Origin: Pseudomonadota bacterium
GTDB lineage: Bacteria; Myxococcota; Myxococcia; Myxococcales; Myxococcaceae
Direction of reading: 5' to 3'
Assembly (NCBI GenBank): GCA_023426545.1
Contig: JAFAAN010000037.1
Location: forward strand, 13,817 to 77,816
Length of the DNA: 64,000 bases
The notes beneath the pieces were generated by a model. It saw only the letters and a list, made by a program, of their open reading frames with translations, was not told where the DNA came from and made no database searches. Position numbers and translations under genes: made by a program. Shown here in pieces: positions 17,497 through 25,556 of this stretch. The first letter of the stretch is position 1. Each line of letters starts with the position of its first letter.

Positions 17497-17668
17497 GCTG
17501 GCTCCCCCCGGGGCCTGGCACATTCGTTTCACCTCCGAGCAAAGCGAAGCGCCCCGAGCCGCGTCAAACTCCTGGACCGGCGAGTGTTGTCCAGCGTGTT
17601 CTCCTCACCCCCCGGGGCGGGAGGGTGGTACGGGGTGGACAGTGGGTGGGGTGGAAGAGGTGCGCGGA

Positions 17669-18559
17669 ATGTCTCGACTCTTGACGCGGCCAGGCCCGGT
17701 GACGGTGGCCATCCTCACGCTGCTGGTGGCGATGACCTCCATCCAGACGGGGGCCTCGCTGGCCAAGCGTGTCTTCCCCGTGCTGGGCGCCTCGGGCGCG
17801 ACGGCGCTGCGCGTCTTCTTCGCGGCGCTCATCCTGGCGGCGGTGTTCCGCCCCTGGCGGCAGCGGCTCACCCGCAAGGATTTGCTGGCCGTGGCCATCT
17901 ACGGCGCGGCGCTCGGCGGGATGAACCTGACCTTCTACCTGGCGCTGGAGCGCATCCCGCTGGGGATTGCCGTCGCCATCGAGTTCACCGGGCCGCTCGC
18001 GCTGGCGCTCGTCTCCACGCGCCGGCCGCTCGACTTCCTGTGGGCGCTGCTGGCCGTGGCCGGCATCCTGCTGATTCTTCCGCTCGCGGAGACGTCACGG
18101 ACGCTGGACTGGGTGGGCGTCTTCTGGGCCCTGGTGGCCGCCACGTGCTGGGCGCTCTACATCCTCTTCGGCCAGCGGGCCGGGGGCACCGTCCACGGGG
18201 GCACGGCGGCGTCGCTGGGCATGCTCACCGCGGCGCTGCTCGTGATGCCCTTCGGGGTGGCGCACGCGGGCGCGAAGCTGCTGGACGTGACGCTGCTGCC
18301 CATCATCCTGTGCGTGGCCGTGCTGTCGAGCGCGCTGCCGTACTCCCTGGAGATGTACGCCCTCAAGGCGCTCCCCACGCGCACCTTCGGCATCCTGATG
18401 AGCCTGGAGCCGGCGCTGGCGGCGGTGTCGGGGCTGCTGCTGCTCGGCGAGCGCCTGTCGCTGGTGCAGTGGCTGGCCATCGGCTGCATCATCCTGGCGT
18501 CCGTGGGCAGCTCCGCGACGTCGCGGAAGGCGGCGGAGGCGCCCGTGGCCGCGGGCTGA
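17669..18559 (+). CDS. rhtA: EamA-family (DMT) exporter, RhtA-like
   Basis: 296 residues with ten predicted membrane helices in two EamA repeats; examples are VTVAILTLLVAMTSIQTG, GIAVAIEFTGPLALALV, and in the second half YSLEMYALKALPTRTFGILMSLEPALAAVSGLLLLGE. The combination IEFTGPL and SLEPALAA...LLGE is characteristic of the threonine/homoserine exporter branch of the drug/metabolite transporter superfamily. It acts in the inner membrane. The ATG at 17669 was chosen because the frame upstream lacks hydrophobic character. It diverges from the kinase operon over about 170 bp. Confidence 0.85.
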   Translation: MSRLLTRPGPVTVAILTLLVAMTSIQTGASLAKRVFPVLGASGATALRVFFAALILAAVFRPWRQRLTRKDLLAVAIYGAALGGMNLTFYLALERIPLGIAVAIEFTGPLALALVSTRRPLDFLWALLAVAGILLILPLAETSRTLDWVGVFWALVAATCWALYILFGQRAGGTVHGGTAASLGMLTAALLVMPFGVAHAGAKLLDVTLLPIILCVAVLSSALPYSLEMYALKALPTRTFGILMSLEPALAAVSGLLLLGERLSLVQWLAIGCIILASVGSSATSRKAAEAPVAAG

Positions 18560-18615
18560 CGGCGGGCCCTCTTCGTGCTCGCAAGGGGCCCGGCGCCGCG
18601 CTAGAGGGTGGCCTC

Positions 18616-19266
18616 ATGCGTGACCGAATCTTGGCCGTGCTCCGCCAACTGTCCCAGACGCCCGAGCTGGAGGCGCGCTGGCTGCACACCCTGTCCCTGA
18701 TGGAGTTCATCGGCGCGCGGAAGATTTCGCGCACGGTGGCGGACCGGCACCCGTCGCTGGAGGTGCTGGGACACCTCGCGGACGAGACGCGCCACGCCTT
18801 CGCCTTCAAGCGCCTGTCCGCCGAGGTCGCGGGCGCGGAAATCACCACGCTCCTCTGCCCGGAGGCCGCGGGCCGCTACTTCCAGGGGCTGGACCACGAG
18901 CTGGCGGCCTGGGCGACGTCGTTCACGGGCGCGCCGGACGTCTACCTGCACTACCTGCTCACCACCACCGCCATCGAGCGGCGCGCCATGGTGCTCTACC
19001 CGCTCTACAAGGCGGCCTCGCGCCACCCGGGCGTGCGCGAGGAGCTGGGGCGCGTCGTCATCGAGGAGCAGAGCCACCGGCGCGACATCGAGGACGCGTG
19101 CGTCGCGCGCCTCACCGCGGTGGGCGCCTCGCTGGAGGCCGCGCTGGCGCTGGAGGAGCGCCTCTTCACGGCCTTCATCGGCGAGCTGGAGGCGGCGGTG
19201 GCGCGTGAGGCGGCCGCCTTCGTCCCCGCGCCGGCCGGAGACGTAGCGGCGCGCGCCAGCGAGTAG
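18616..19266 (+). CDS. Predicted ferritin-like di-iron protein
   Basis: 216-residue, almost entirely helical cytoplasmic protein. I do not know the family name, but the ligand pattern of four-helix di-iron proteins is readable: Glu30 in SLMEFIGAR, E57-T-R-H60 (ExxH) on the second helix, Glu121 in TAIERRAMV, and E151-Q-S-H154 (ExxH) on the fourth. Spacing between the pairs (about 27-30 and 60 residues) fits a ferritin/rubrerythrin-type bundle. This is inference from motif geometry. The ATG at 18616 lies 57 bp after the exporter gene, so the two may be co-transcribed. Confidence 0.65.
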   Translation: MRDRILAVLRQLSQTPELEARWLHTLSLMEFIGARKISRTVADRHPSLEVLGHLADETRHAFAFKRLSAEVAGAEITTLLCPEAAGRYFQGLDHELAAWATSFTGAPDVYLHYLLTTTAIERRAMVLYPLYKAASRHPGVREELGRVVIEEQSHRRDIEDACVARLTAVGASLEAALALEERLFTAFIGELEAAVAREAAAFVPAPAGDVAARASE

Positions 19267-19274
19267 CCGCGCGG

Positions 19275-20027
19275 CTACAGCGCGCTGTCCTCGCCGCCGG
19301 GGGCCCCCGTGCCATGGGCGCCCGCGAGCACCAACGTGCCCTCCCTCAGCTCCGCGCGCAGGTTGCGCGCCTTGCGCGCCCGCTTGCGGCTGAGCTCCAC
19401 GCCCACCGCGTCCAGGCCCAGGGCGTTGGCCACGGCCAGCACGGTGCCGTGGCCGCAGAACGGGTCCACCACCGTGCGCGTCTTCGTGTGCTGGAGGAGG
19501 AAGCGGCACGCGATGAGGCAGGCCTCCACGCCCATGCCGCGCGTCCACGTCACCTCGCCCGCCTCGGGCAGGACGTCCGGCGTGGACTTCGCCATCTCCA
19601 CGCGCACGCCGCGCGAGAAGCACAGCATGTGGGAGTACGCGGGCCGGCCGAACGTCACCGTCCCGGGCGGCCGCCGGCACACCACCTTGTGCCAGAGCAT
19701 GTCCACGCCCGCCTCCTCCGCGGCGCGCGACACGAGGTAGCCCTTGTCCACCCAGGTGCCCGCTTCCTTCACGTCCGTCTGGTAGAAGATGGCCACGCCG
19801 TCCGGCGGCACGCGCGAGAGGACGAGCGCCGCCGCCCGGATGAACCACGCCTTCCACTCCGCCAGCGAGAGCGACGGGAACTCGGACATGTCCGGCAGGG
19901 AGGCGATGGCCGAGCAGCCCTCCAGGACGGGCTGCGCCTCCAGCCACGTCAGCGCGTCCTCGCAGTACACCGTGCGCCGGGGCCTCCGCCGCGCCGCGTC
20001 CGAGCCGCCTTCCCGTTCATCCGCCAT
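19275..20027 (-). CDS. DNA-methylase-fold methyltransferase
   Basis: 250 residues. The C-terminal part has DPFCGHGTVLAVANALGLDAVGVE, the SAM-binding FxGxG block of amino-methyltransferases; the N-terminal part has the catalytic-loop position ASLPDMSEFP, where DNA N-methylases carry DPPY or SPPY. Order (catalytic motif first, SAM motif last) resembles beta-class enzymes. The SLPD loop departs from the consensus, so the target may be something other than DNA, such as RNA or a small molecule. No restriction gene is adjacent. It is convergent with the di-iron gene, with 8 bp between their ends. Confidence 0.72.
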   Translation of the reverse strand: MADEREGGSDAARRRPRRTVYCEDALTWLEAQPVLEGCSAIASLPDMSEFPSLSLAEWKAWFIRAAALVLSRVPPDGVAIFYQTDVKEAGTWVDKGYLVSRAAEEAGVDMLWHKVVCRRPPGTVTFGRPAYSHMLCFSRGVRVEMAKSTPDVLPEAGEVTWTRGMGVEACLIACRFLLQHTKTRTVVDPFCGHGTVLAVANALGLDAVGVELSRKRARKARNLRAELREGTLVLAGAHGTGAPGGEDSAL

Positions 20028-20068
20028 GAGGCCGCGCAGTCTGCCAGAGCGGGGATAGACTCGCGCGC

Positions 20069-20740
20069 ATGAAGGCCGACGCCCGCAGGCTCCTCCAGCA
20101 GTCTCGCGCCCACCTGGAGAAGGGGGAGGTGGGCCGCGCCGTCCACGTCCTCAAGGAGGCCATCGGCCTGGAGCCGGATGACGCCTCGCTGTGGGAGGAG
20201 ATGTACCGGCTGTGCATGCTCGCGGGCTCGCCGCGCAGCGCGCTCTTCGCGTCCGCCGAGCTGCGCCGCCTGGCGCCCCGCAGCGCGGACGCCGCCTACC
20301 GGCACGGCATCGCGGCGCTGGCGGACGGCCAGGTGGAGGAGGCCCTCACCGTGCTGCGGGACGCGCTGGCGTGGGCCCCCGGCTCCGTGGAGGTGCGCCG
20401 CGCGCTGGCCCAGGTGTACGGGGTGCTCGGGCAGACGGAGCCCGCGCTCGCGCTGCTGGAGGAGGCGGTGGCCCTGCGCCCCACGGACCCGGACGCGGTG
20501 AACGACTGCGCCGTGCTCCTCTGCCAGCAGGGCGAGGCCGGGAAGCGGCGCGCCGTGCCGCTGCTGGAGCGGGTGCTGGCCGCGCACCCGGAGTGCGCTC
20601 CCGCGCACCTCAACCTCGCCCTGGCCCTGGCCGACTCGGACGCGGCGGCGGCGCGCGACCATGCCCAACGGGCGCTCCGGTCGGAGGAGGTGGATGTGCG
20701 CGAGCAGGCCCAGCGGCTGCTGGACGCACTCTCCGCGTAG
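20069..20740 (+). CDS. TPR repeat protein
   Basis: 223-residue protein built of tetratricopeptide-like helical hairpins: RLLQQSRAHLEKGEVGRAV, VLKEAIGLEPDDASLWEEM, HGIAALADGQVEEALTVL, LAQVYGVLGQTEPALALLEEA and so on, each with the G/A pattern and a closing Pro-Asp. No signal peptide. Such proteins are protein-protein scaffolds; the partner is not evident. Divergent from the methyltransferase gene, with 41 bp between starts. Confidence 0.82.
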   Translation: MKADARRLLQQSRAHLEKGEVGRAVHVLKEAIGLEPDDASLWEEMYRLCMLAGSPRSALFASAELRRLAPRSADAAYRHGIAALADGQVEEALTVLRDALAWAPGSVEVRRALAQVYGVLGQTEPALALLEEAVALRPTDPDAVNDCAVLLCQQGEAGKRRAVPLLERVLAAHPECAPAHLNLALALADSDAAAARDHAQRALRSEEVDVREQAQRLLDALSA

Positions 20741-20830
20741 CGAGTAGCCAACGCTCAGGAACCGTGGCTTACTAGTGCTTCCTCGGATTTATACAATCCT
20801 GCTTTATCTATTCTCAGCGGAGGCGGCACC

Positions 20831-21616
20831 ATGCCCACGACAGCAGCCAGAGACGGGACCTCGCTCCACTACCGGGTCATCGGAGACGGCCCGCGCACCG
20901 TCGTGCTGGTCCACGGGTGGATGGTGTCCGGCGCCGTGTGGGACGCGCTGGTGGAGCGCCTGGACCTGAGCGGGCTGCGGCTGGTGATTCCGGACATGCG
21001 CGGCGCGGGCAAGTCGGGCCGGCCGGAGACGGGCTATGGCCTGGAGACGCTGGCGGGCGACGTGCTGGCCGTGGCGGACGCGGCGGGGGCGGAGCGCTTC
21101 ACGCTGGTGGGCCACAGCATGGGGGGCCAGCTGGTGAAGTGGGTGGCGGCGGAGGTGCCGGAGCGGGTGGAGGCCCTGGTGCTCATCAACTCCGTGCCGG
21201 CCTCGGGCCTGACGCTGCCGCCGGAGGCGGTGGGGCTGTTCCGCACGTCGGGCGCCAGCCGCGAGCAGAAGCAGACCATCCTGGGGCTGGCGTGCAAGCA
21301 GCTCACGCCCGAGGCCCAGGAGGCGCTGCTGAAGGACTCGCTGGACGTCAGCTCGGCGGCCATCGAGCAGGTCTTCGACGCGTGGACGGCGGGCGGCTTC
21401 GCCCACAAGCTGGCGGCGATTGCCGCGCCCACCCTGGTGGTGGCCACGGACGACAACTTCCTGCCGGCGCCCTTCCTGCGCCAGGCGGTGGTGGCGCCCA
21501 TCCGCCGCGCGCGGCTGGCGTACCTGCCCGGCCCCGGCCACTACCCCCAGGTGGAGCGCCCCGAGGAGACGGCGGCGCTGGTGTCCGCCTTCCTCGCCGG
21601 CTCCTCGCCGGCCTGA
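20831..21616 (+). CDS. Alpha/beta hydrolase
   Basis: 261-residue enzyme with a complete, well-placed triad: oxyanion region LVHGWMVSG, IPDMRGAGKS, nucleophile elbow GHSMGG (Ser), acid in VVATDDNFLPAPF, and His in LPGPGHYPQVERPE. Typical of the epoxide-hydrolase/C-C-hydrolase/esterase superfamily, acting in the cytoplasm. The ATG at 20831 follows GCGGAGG. An unusually AT-rich stretch at 20787-20815 just upstream (with TATACAAT) probably holds its promoter. The next gene starts 21 bp after its end and may be co-transcribed. Confidence 0.88.
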   Translation: MPTTAARDGTSLHYRVIGDGPRTVVLVHGWMVSGAVWDALVERLDLSGLRLVIPDMRGAGKSGRPETGYGLETLAGDVLAVADAAGAERFTLVGHSMGGQLVKWVAAEVPERVEALVLINSVPASGLTLPPEAVGLFRTSGASREQKQTILGLACKQLTPEAQEALLKDSLDVSSAAIEQVFDAWTAGGFAHKLAAIAAPTLVVATDDNFLPAPFLRQAVVAPIRRARLAYLPGPGHYPQVERPEETAALVSAFLAGSSPA

Positions 21617-21637
21617 GCGCGCCGAGGAGACCGCGGA

Positions 21638-22072
21638 ATGGCCTGGAGCATGACCTTCGAGTACGACGCGCCGAACGACGTCGTCACCGCGCACTTCACC
21701 GACTGCGTCCTGGTGAGTGAGGCGGACGTCCTCCGCTGGAGGCGGGAGGTGGAGGCGCACCTCTCCAAGTACCCGGCGAAGGTGGACCTCCTCATCAACC
21801 TGGATGGGCTGGTGGTGAAGTTCACCGCCGGCCGCGTCTTCGGCAAGGAGCGCCGCGAGGTGCTGGAGCGCTACACGCACCGCTCGTACCGCTACGGGGG
21901 CGACGAGATGACGCGCATGTTCGTGCTCACCAGCGGCGCCATCAACGGCGCGGCGGTGAACCACTTCACCTCGCGCGATGAGGCCCTGGCCGCGCTCCAG
22001 GCCGAGCGCGAGGCGCTGCGCAAGCGGGGCTTCTCGCCCTTCGGCGGCGGCTTCGTCGGCAGCAAGGCGTGA
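21638..22072 (+). CDS. Unknown protein, possibly STAS/SpoIIAA-like
   Basis: 144-residue cytoplasmic protein: MTFEYDAPNDVVTAHFTD opens a beta strand pair, then alternating helices and strands (VDLLINLDGLVV, MTRMFVLTSG), and a charged C-terminal helix ending FGGGFVGSKA. The order resembles SpoIIAA/STAS-like domains seen in many myxobacterial proteins, but no diagnostic phospho-Ser motif is visible. It follows the hydrolase by 21 bp with AGGAGACC upstream of its ATG, suggesting one transcript. Confidence 0.65.
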   Translation: MAWSMTFEYDAPNDVVTAHFTDCVLVSEADVLRWRREVEAHLSKYPAKVDLLINLDGLVVKFTAGRVFGKERREVLERYTHRSYRYGGDEMTRMFVLTSGAINGAAVNHFTSRDEALAALQAEREALRKRGFSPFGGGFVGSKA

Positions 22073-22084
22073 GCGCCCCGGGCG

Positions 22085-22792
22085 TCAGACGCCGGCGAAC
22101 CACTCGTAGCCGCGGTCTTCCCAGTACCCTCCGGTGGGCTCGGGCAGGAAGTTCACCTCGGTGAGGTACTTCACCATCTTGTAGCCCAGCTTCACGCCCG
22201 AATAGAGGCGCAGCGGCGCGCCGTGTCCCGGCGTCAGCGGCTGTCCGTTCATCCCGTAGGCCAGGATGGTCTGCAGATGGAAGGCGCTCGGCCTGTCCCA
22301 GGACGAGGAGTAGCCCGAGTCGAACGAGCGCAGCTCCACGTAGCCCGCCCGCGCATCGGCGCCCACGTACCGGGCCAGCTCGCTCAGGCGCACGCCGTGC
22401 CACGACGCCACCGCGCTCCAGCCCTCGACGCAGTGGTGGCGGATGCGCAGGTCGGTGCGGGGCAGGCGCTGGAGCGCCTCCAGCGACAGCACGCCGGGCC
22501 GCGCCACCATCCCGCCCACCTGGAGCGCCCAGCCCGCGGGCATCAGCGGCACGGTGTCGGAGACGAAGTACTCGGGGAACTTCCCCGGTGGGGTCGTCTC
22601 CTCGGGAGGCAGCTCCGGCGCCAGCCGGCGCGCGTCGAACAGCGCGGCCTGGGCGCGGGCGTTGAAGCGCTCCATGGCGCCGAGGAAGCCCTCTCGCGGG
22701 CGGCTGCTGTCGCATGCGCTGGTCGTGAGGCCGGTGGCGCCCAGCAGCGCCGCGCGCCGCGTGAGGAGGATGGGGAGGCGGTGCCTAGGCAT
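22085..22792 (-). CDS. Molybdopterin-dependent oxidoreductase (sulfite oxidase/MsrP fold)
   Basis: 235 residues. The N-terminus LTRRAALLGATGL resembles a twin-arginine signal and is followed by SAC, a possible lipid-attachment cysteine, so the enzyme should be exported folded. The catalytic core is of the sulfite-oxidase/MsrP (YedY) type: IRHHCVEGWSAVASWHGV contains the Mo-ligating Cys, followed by VELRSFDSGYSSSWD and GAPLRL. Its start codon overlaps the end of the cytochrome b gene by 8 bp, so the pair is co-expressed and the cytochrome probably supplies electrons. Substrate unknown; MsrP reduces methionine sulfoxide, but this clade may differ. Confidence 0.8.
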   Translation of the reverse strand: MPRHRLPILLTRRAALLGATGLTTSACDSSRPREGFLGAMERFNARAQAALFDARRLAPELPPEETTPPGKFPEYFVSDTVPLMPAGWALQVGGMVARPGVLSLEALQRLPRTDLRIRHHCVEGWSAVASWHGVRLSELARYVGADARAGYVELRSFDSGYSSSWDRPSAFHLQTILAYGMNGQPLTPGHGAPLRLYSGVKLGYKMVKYLTEVNFLPEPTGGYWEDRGYEWFAGV

Positions 22793-23444
22793 CGGGCTTC
22801 CTTCCGCCCGACACCATCTCCGCCAGGCTGCGCGGGTGGAGCAGCACCAGCGCGATGTGGCCCACGGTGAAGAGGGCGAGCAGCGCCAGCACGACGAGGT
22901 GGAGGGCGCGCGCCGCGTCGTAGCCGCCCAGCAGCGCGGTGAGCGCGCCGAGCTGCACGGGCTTGTAGAGGACGAGCCCGGAGAGCACCGCGAGCAGGCC
23001 CAGCGCCAGCGTGCCGGTGTACGCCAGCCGCTGGAGGCCATTGTAGAGCCCCTGGGCGGGCGCGTGTTCGCGGAGGCGCAGGTAGAAGGCGAGCGTGCTC
23101 AGCGCGTTGCGCGCGTCGCGGCGTGGGAGGAAGAGGCGGCGGCGCCACTCGCCGCTGAGGGCGAGGTAGAGCACGTACGCCACGCCGTTGAGCACGAGGA
23201 ACCAGGCGAAGGCGAAGTGCCAGTGGCGGGCGCCGGCGAGCCAGTCCCCCAGCCGCGCCCACGCGGGCGGAGGGACGCCGTGGAAGGGGTACCAGCCATA
23301 GGGCCGGCCCTGCGGCCCGAGCATGGGGTAGGCGACGAGAATCTGAAGGCCGCTGCCGGCCATGATGAGCAGCAGCGGCACGTTGAGCCAGTGGGCCACG
23401 CGGATGGGCCACGGCTGGGGCCTGCGTCGTTCAGGGGCTTGCAC
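22785..23444 (-). CDS. Cytochrome b561-type membrane subunit
   Basis: About 219 residues with four to five membrane helices (VPLLLIMAGSGLQILVAY, WHFAFAWFLVLNGVAYVLYLAL, ALGLLAVLSGLVL, ALHLVVLALLALFTVGHIAL). Candidate haem-ligating histidines stand in VAHWLNV, GARHWHFAF, RALHLVV and FTVGHIAL, the usual b561/thiosulfate-reductase cytochrome pattern. Start is uncertain: GTG at 23444 or GTG at 23462, neither with a strong ribosome binding site. It precedes and overlaps the molybdoenzyme gene, for which it likely carries electrons from the quinone pool. Confidence 0.78.
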   Translation of the reverse strand: MQAPERRRPQPWPIRVAHWLNVPLLLIMAGSGLQILVAYPMLGPQGRPYGWYPFHGVPPPAWARLGDWLAGARHWHFAFAWFLVLNGVAYVLYLALSGEWRRRLFLPRRDARNALSTLAFYLRLREHAPAQGLYNGLQRLAYTGTLALGLLAVLSGLVLYKPVQLGALTALLGGYDAARALHLVVLALLALFTVGHIALVLLHPRSLAEMVSGGRKPDA

Positions 23445-23645
23445 GCGGCGGGAAGAAAGCACCCCCCTGACGGGATGGAGGTGCCCGCGCGCTCCAGGTG
23501 ATGGGCAGCTGTCAGACGCAGGGGGCCTCACGTCGGGGAGGGGACGGGCGCCGACCCTGGAGGGTGACGGCCCGGCGCGCCCGCGATGCGTACCTGTTGC
23601 CACCACAGGGGCTCGCGCCCCTCCGGCGGGCTGGCTCGGTGCCCC

Positions 23646-23726
23646 ATGGACCTCGTGTTCGTCCTGCTCATCACCGGTTTCTTCGCGCTCGCGTGGGCCT
23701 ACGTCCACGGCTGCGAGCGCCTGTGA
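23646..23726 (+). CDS. 26-residue membrane peptide at the head of the kdp operon
   Basis: ATG at 23646 encodes a 26-residue peptide: Met-Asp, a hydrophobic core LVFVLLITGFFALAWAYV, and a polar end HGCERL. The 10-bp gap to kdpF and the same strand show it belongs to the operon. Short single-helix peptides of this pattern precede kdpF in various bacteria; I believe this is a recurrent but poorly described operon member. It is too short for ordinary gene callers. Function unknown; a role as accessory subunit or leader is inference. Confidence 0.6.
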   Translation: MDLVFVLLITGFFALAWAYVHGCERL

Positions 23727-23736
23727 GGCCCTGCCC

Positions 23737-23826
23737 ATGACCTTCGAATACGCCGCGGGGGCCGCCCTGGCCGCGCTGCTCGGCGCCTACCTCGTCTACG
23801 CGCTGCTCCGTCCGGAGCGCTTCTAG
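23737..23826 (+). CDS. kdpF: Potassium-transporting ATPase subunit KdpF
   Basis: 29 residues: MTFEYAAGAALAALLG, hydrophobic middle, and the YALLRPERF ending typical of KdpF (consensus Y..ALL.PE.F). It stabilises the KdpABC complex in the inner membrane. kdpA starts 8 bp after its stop codon. Confidence 0.88.
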   Translation: MTFEYAAGAALAALLGAYLVYALLRPERF

Positions 23827-23833
23827 GCCCGCC

Positions 23834-25555
23834 ATGTCCCTCATCGGCTGGTCGCAAATCCTGTTGTTCTTCGCGCTGGTGCTGGCGGTGACGAGGCCGC
23901 TGGGCGCCTACCTCTTCCGCGTCTTCGAAGGGGACCCTCGCCCGCTGCCCCGCGTGCTGGGCCCGGTGGAGCGCCTGCTGCTGCGCCTGTGCGGCGCGGC
24001 GGACCGGCGCGAGCAGACCTGGGGGGCCTACGCGGGCTCGCTGCTGGCGTTCAGCTTCGTCAGCGTCCTCATCGTCTACGTCCTCCAGCGGACGCAGCAC
24101 CTGCTGCCGCTCAACCCGCAGGGGCTGGGCGCGGTGGGGCCGGCGCTGGCGTTCAACACCGCGGTCAGCTTCACCACCAACACCAACTGGCAGTCGTATG
24201 CGGGCGAGTCCACGCTCAGCTACCTGACGCAGATGGCGGGCCTCGCGTGGCAGAACTTCGTCTCCGCCGCCGCGGGCCTCGGGGTGGCGCTGGCGCTGGC
24301 GCGGGGCTTCACCCGCCGGCCGGGACCGGACGGCGAGAAGACGCTGGGCAACTTCTGGGCGGACCTGGTGTCCGCCACCCTCTACGTGTTGCTGCCGCTG
24401 TGCTTCGTCTACGCGCTCTTCCTGGTGTCGCAGGGCGTGCTCCAGAACCTCGGGCCCTACACGCACCTCGTGACGCTGGAGGGCGCCGGGCAGACGCTGG
24501 CCCAGGGGCCGGTGGCCTCGCAGGAGGCCATCAAGACGCTGGGGACCAACGGCGGCGGCTTCTTCAACGCCAACAGCGCCCACCCCTTCGAGAACCCCAC
24601 GCCCCTCACCAACCTGGCGCAGATGGTGTCCATCTTCGCCATCCCCGCGGCCCTCACGTCCACCTACGGGCGCATGGCGGGCGACACCCGGCAGGGCCGG
24701 GCCCTGCTCGTGGCGATGTCCCTCCTCTTCCTGGCGGGCGTGGCGGCGGCCTACGCGGCGGAGGCCCAGGCCAACCCCGCCATCGCCGCCGCCGCGGAGG
24801 TGGCCCAGGCGGGCAACATGGAGGGCAAGGAGGTGCGCTTCGGCATCACCGCCTCCGCGCTCTTCGCCACCCTCACCACCGCCGCCTCGTGCGGCGCGGT
24901 GATTGCGATGCACGACAGCTTCACTCCGCTGGGGGGGCTGGTGCCCCTGGTGAACATGCAGCTGGGTGAGGTCGTCTTCGGCGGCGTGGGCGCGGGCCTC
25001 TACGGCATCCTCGTCATGGTGGTGCTCAGCGTCTTCATCGCCGGGCTGATGGTGGGCCGCACGCCGGAGTACCTGGGCAAGAAAATCGAGGCCCGGGAGA
25101 TGAAGCTCGCCATGCTGTACGTGCTCGTCTTCCCCCTCTTCACGCTGGGCTTCGCCGGGCTGGCCGCGGTGCTGCCCCAGGGCGTGTCCTCGCTCAACAA
25201 CGCGGGGCCGCACGGCCTGTCGGAAATCCTCTACGCGTACACCAGCGGCACGGCCAACAACGGCAGCGCCTTCGCGGGCCTCGACGCCAACACGCCCTTC
25301 TGGAACGTCACCCAGGGCGTGGCGATGCTCGGCGGGCGCTTCCTGATGATGGTGCCCGCGCTGGCCATCGCCGGCTCCATGGTGGGCAAGAAGGTGGTGC
25401 CGGCGGGCCCGGGCACCTTCCCCACGCACGGCCTGCTCTTCACCGGGCTGCTGGTGAGCGTGATTGTCATCGTCGGCGCGCTCACCTTCTTCCCCGCCCT
25501 CTCCCTGGGGCCCATCGTCGAGCACTTCCTCGCCGGGGCTGGAAAGGTCTCCTGA
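23834..25555 (+). CDS. kdpA: Potassium-transporting ATPase subunit KdpA
   Basis: 573 residues, about ten membrane helices, of the usual KdpA length. The four K+-channel-like selectivity loops are visible: SFTTNTNWQSY, TLGTNGGGFFNANSAHPFENP, and later the region SGTANNGSAFAGL. KdpA binds and translocates K+ in the KdpFABC complex. ATG at 23834 follows the kdpF stop; kdpB begins 1 bp after its own stop. Confidence 0.97.
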   Translation: MSLIGWSQILLFFALVLAVTRPLGAYLFRVFEGDPRPLPRVLGPVERLLLRLCGAADRREQTWGAYAGSLLAFSFVSVLIVYVLQRTQHLLPLNPQGLGAVGPALAFNTAVSFTTNTNWQSYAGESTLSYLTQMAGLAWQNFVSAAAGLGVALALARGFTRRPGPDGEKTLGNFWADLVSATLYVLLPLCFVYALFLVSQGVLQNLGPYTHLVTLEGAGQTLAQGPVASQEAIKTLGTNGGGFFNANSAHPFENPTPLTNLAQMVSIFAIPAALTSTYGRMAGDTRQGRALLVAMSLLFLAGVAAAYAAEAQANPAIAAAAEVAQAGNMEGKEVRFGITASALFATLTTAASCGAVIAMHDSFTPLGGLVPLVNMQLGEVVFGGVGAGLYGILVMVVLSVFIAGLMVGRTPEYLGKKIEAREMKLAMLYVLVFPLFTLGFAGLAAVLPQGVSSLNNAGPHGLSEILYAYTSGTANNGSAFAGLDANTPFWNVTQGVAMLGGRFLMMVPALAIAGSMVGKKVVPAGPGTFPTHGLLFTGLLVSVIVIVGALTFFPALSLGPIVEHFLAGAGKVS

Positions 25556-25556
25556 G

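Noticed and set aside
23445..23645. Possible riboswitch upstream of kdp
   Set aside because: No recognisable c-di-AMP or K+ riboswitch consensus could be traced by eye; sequence alone gave only GC-rich stems.
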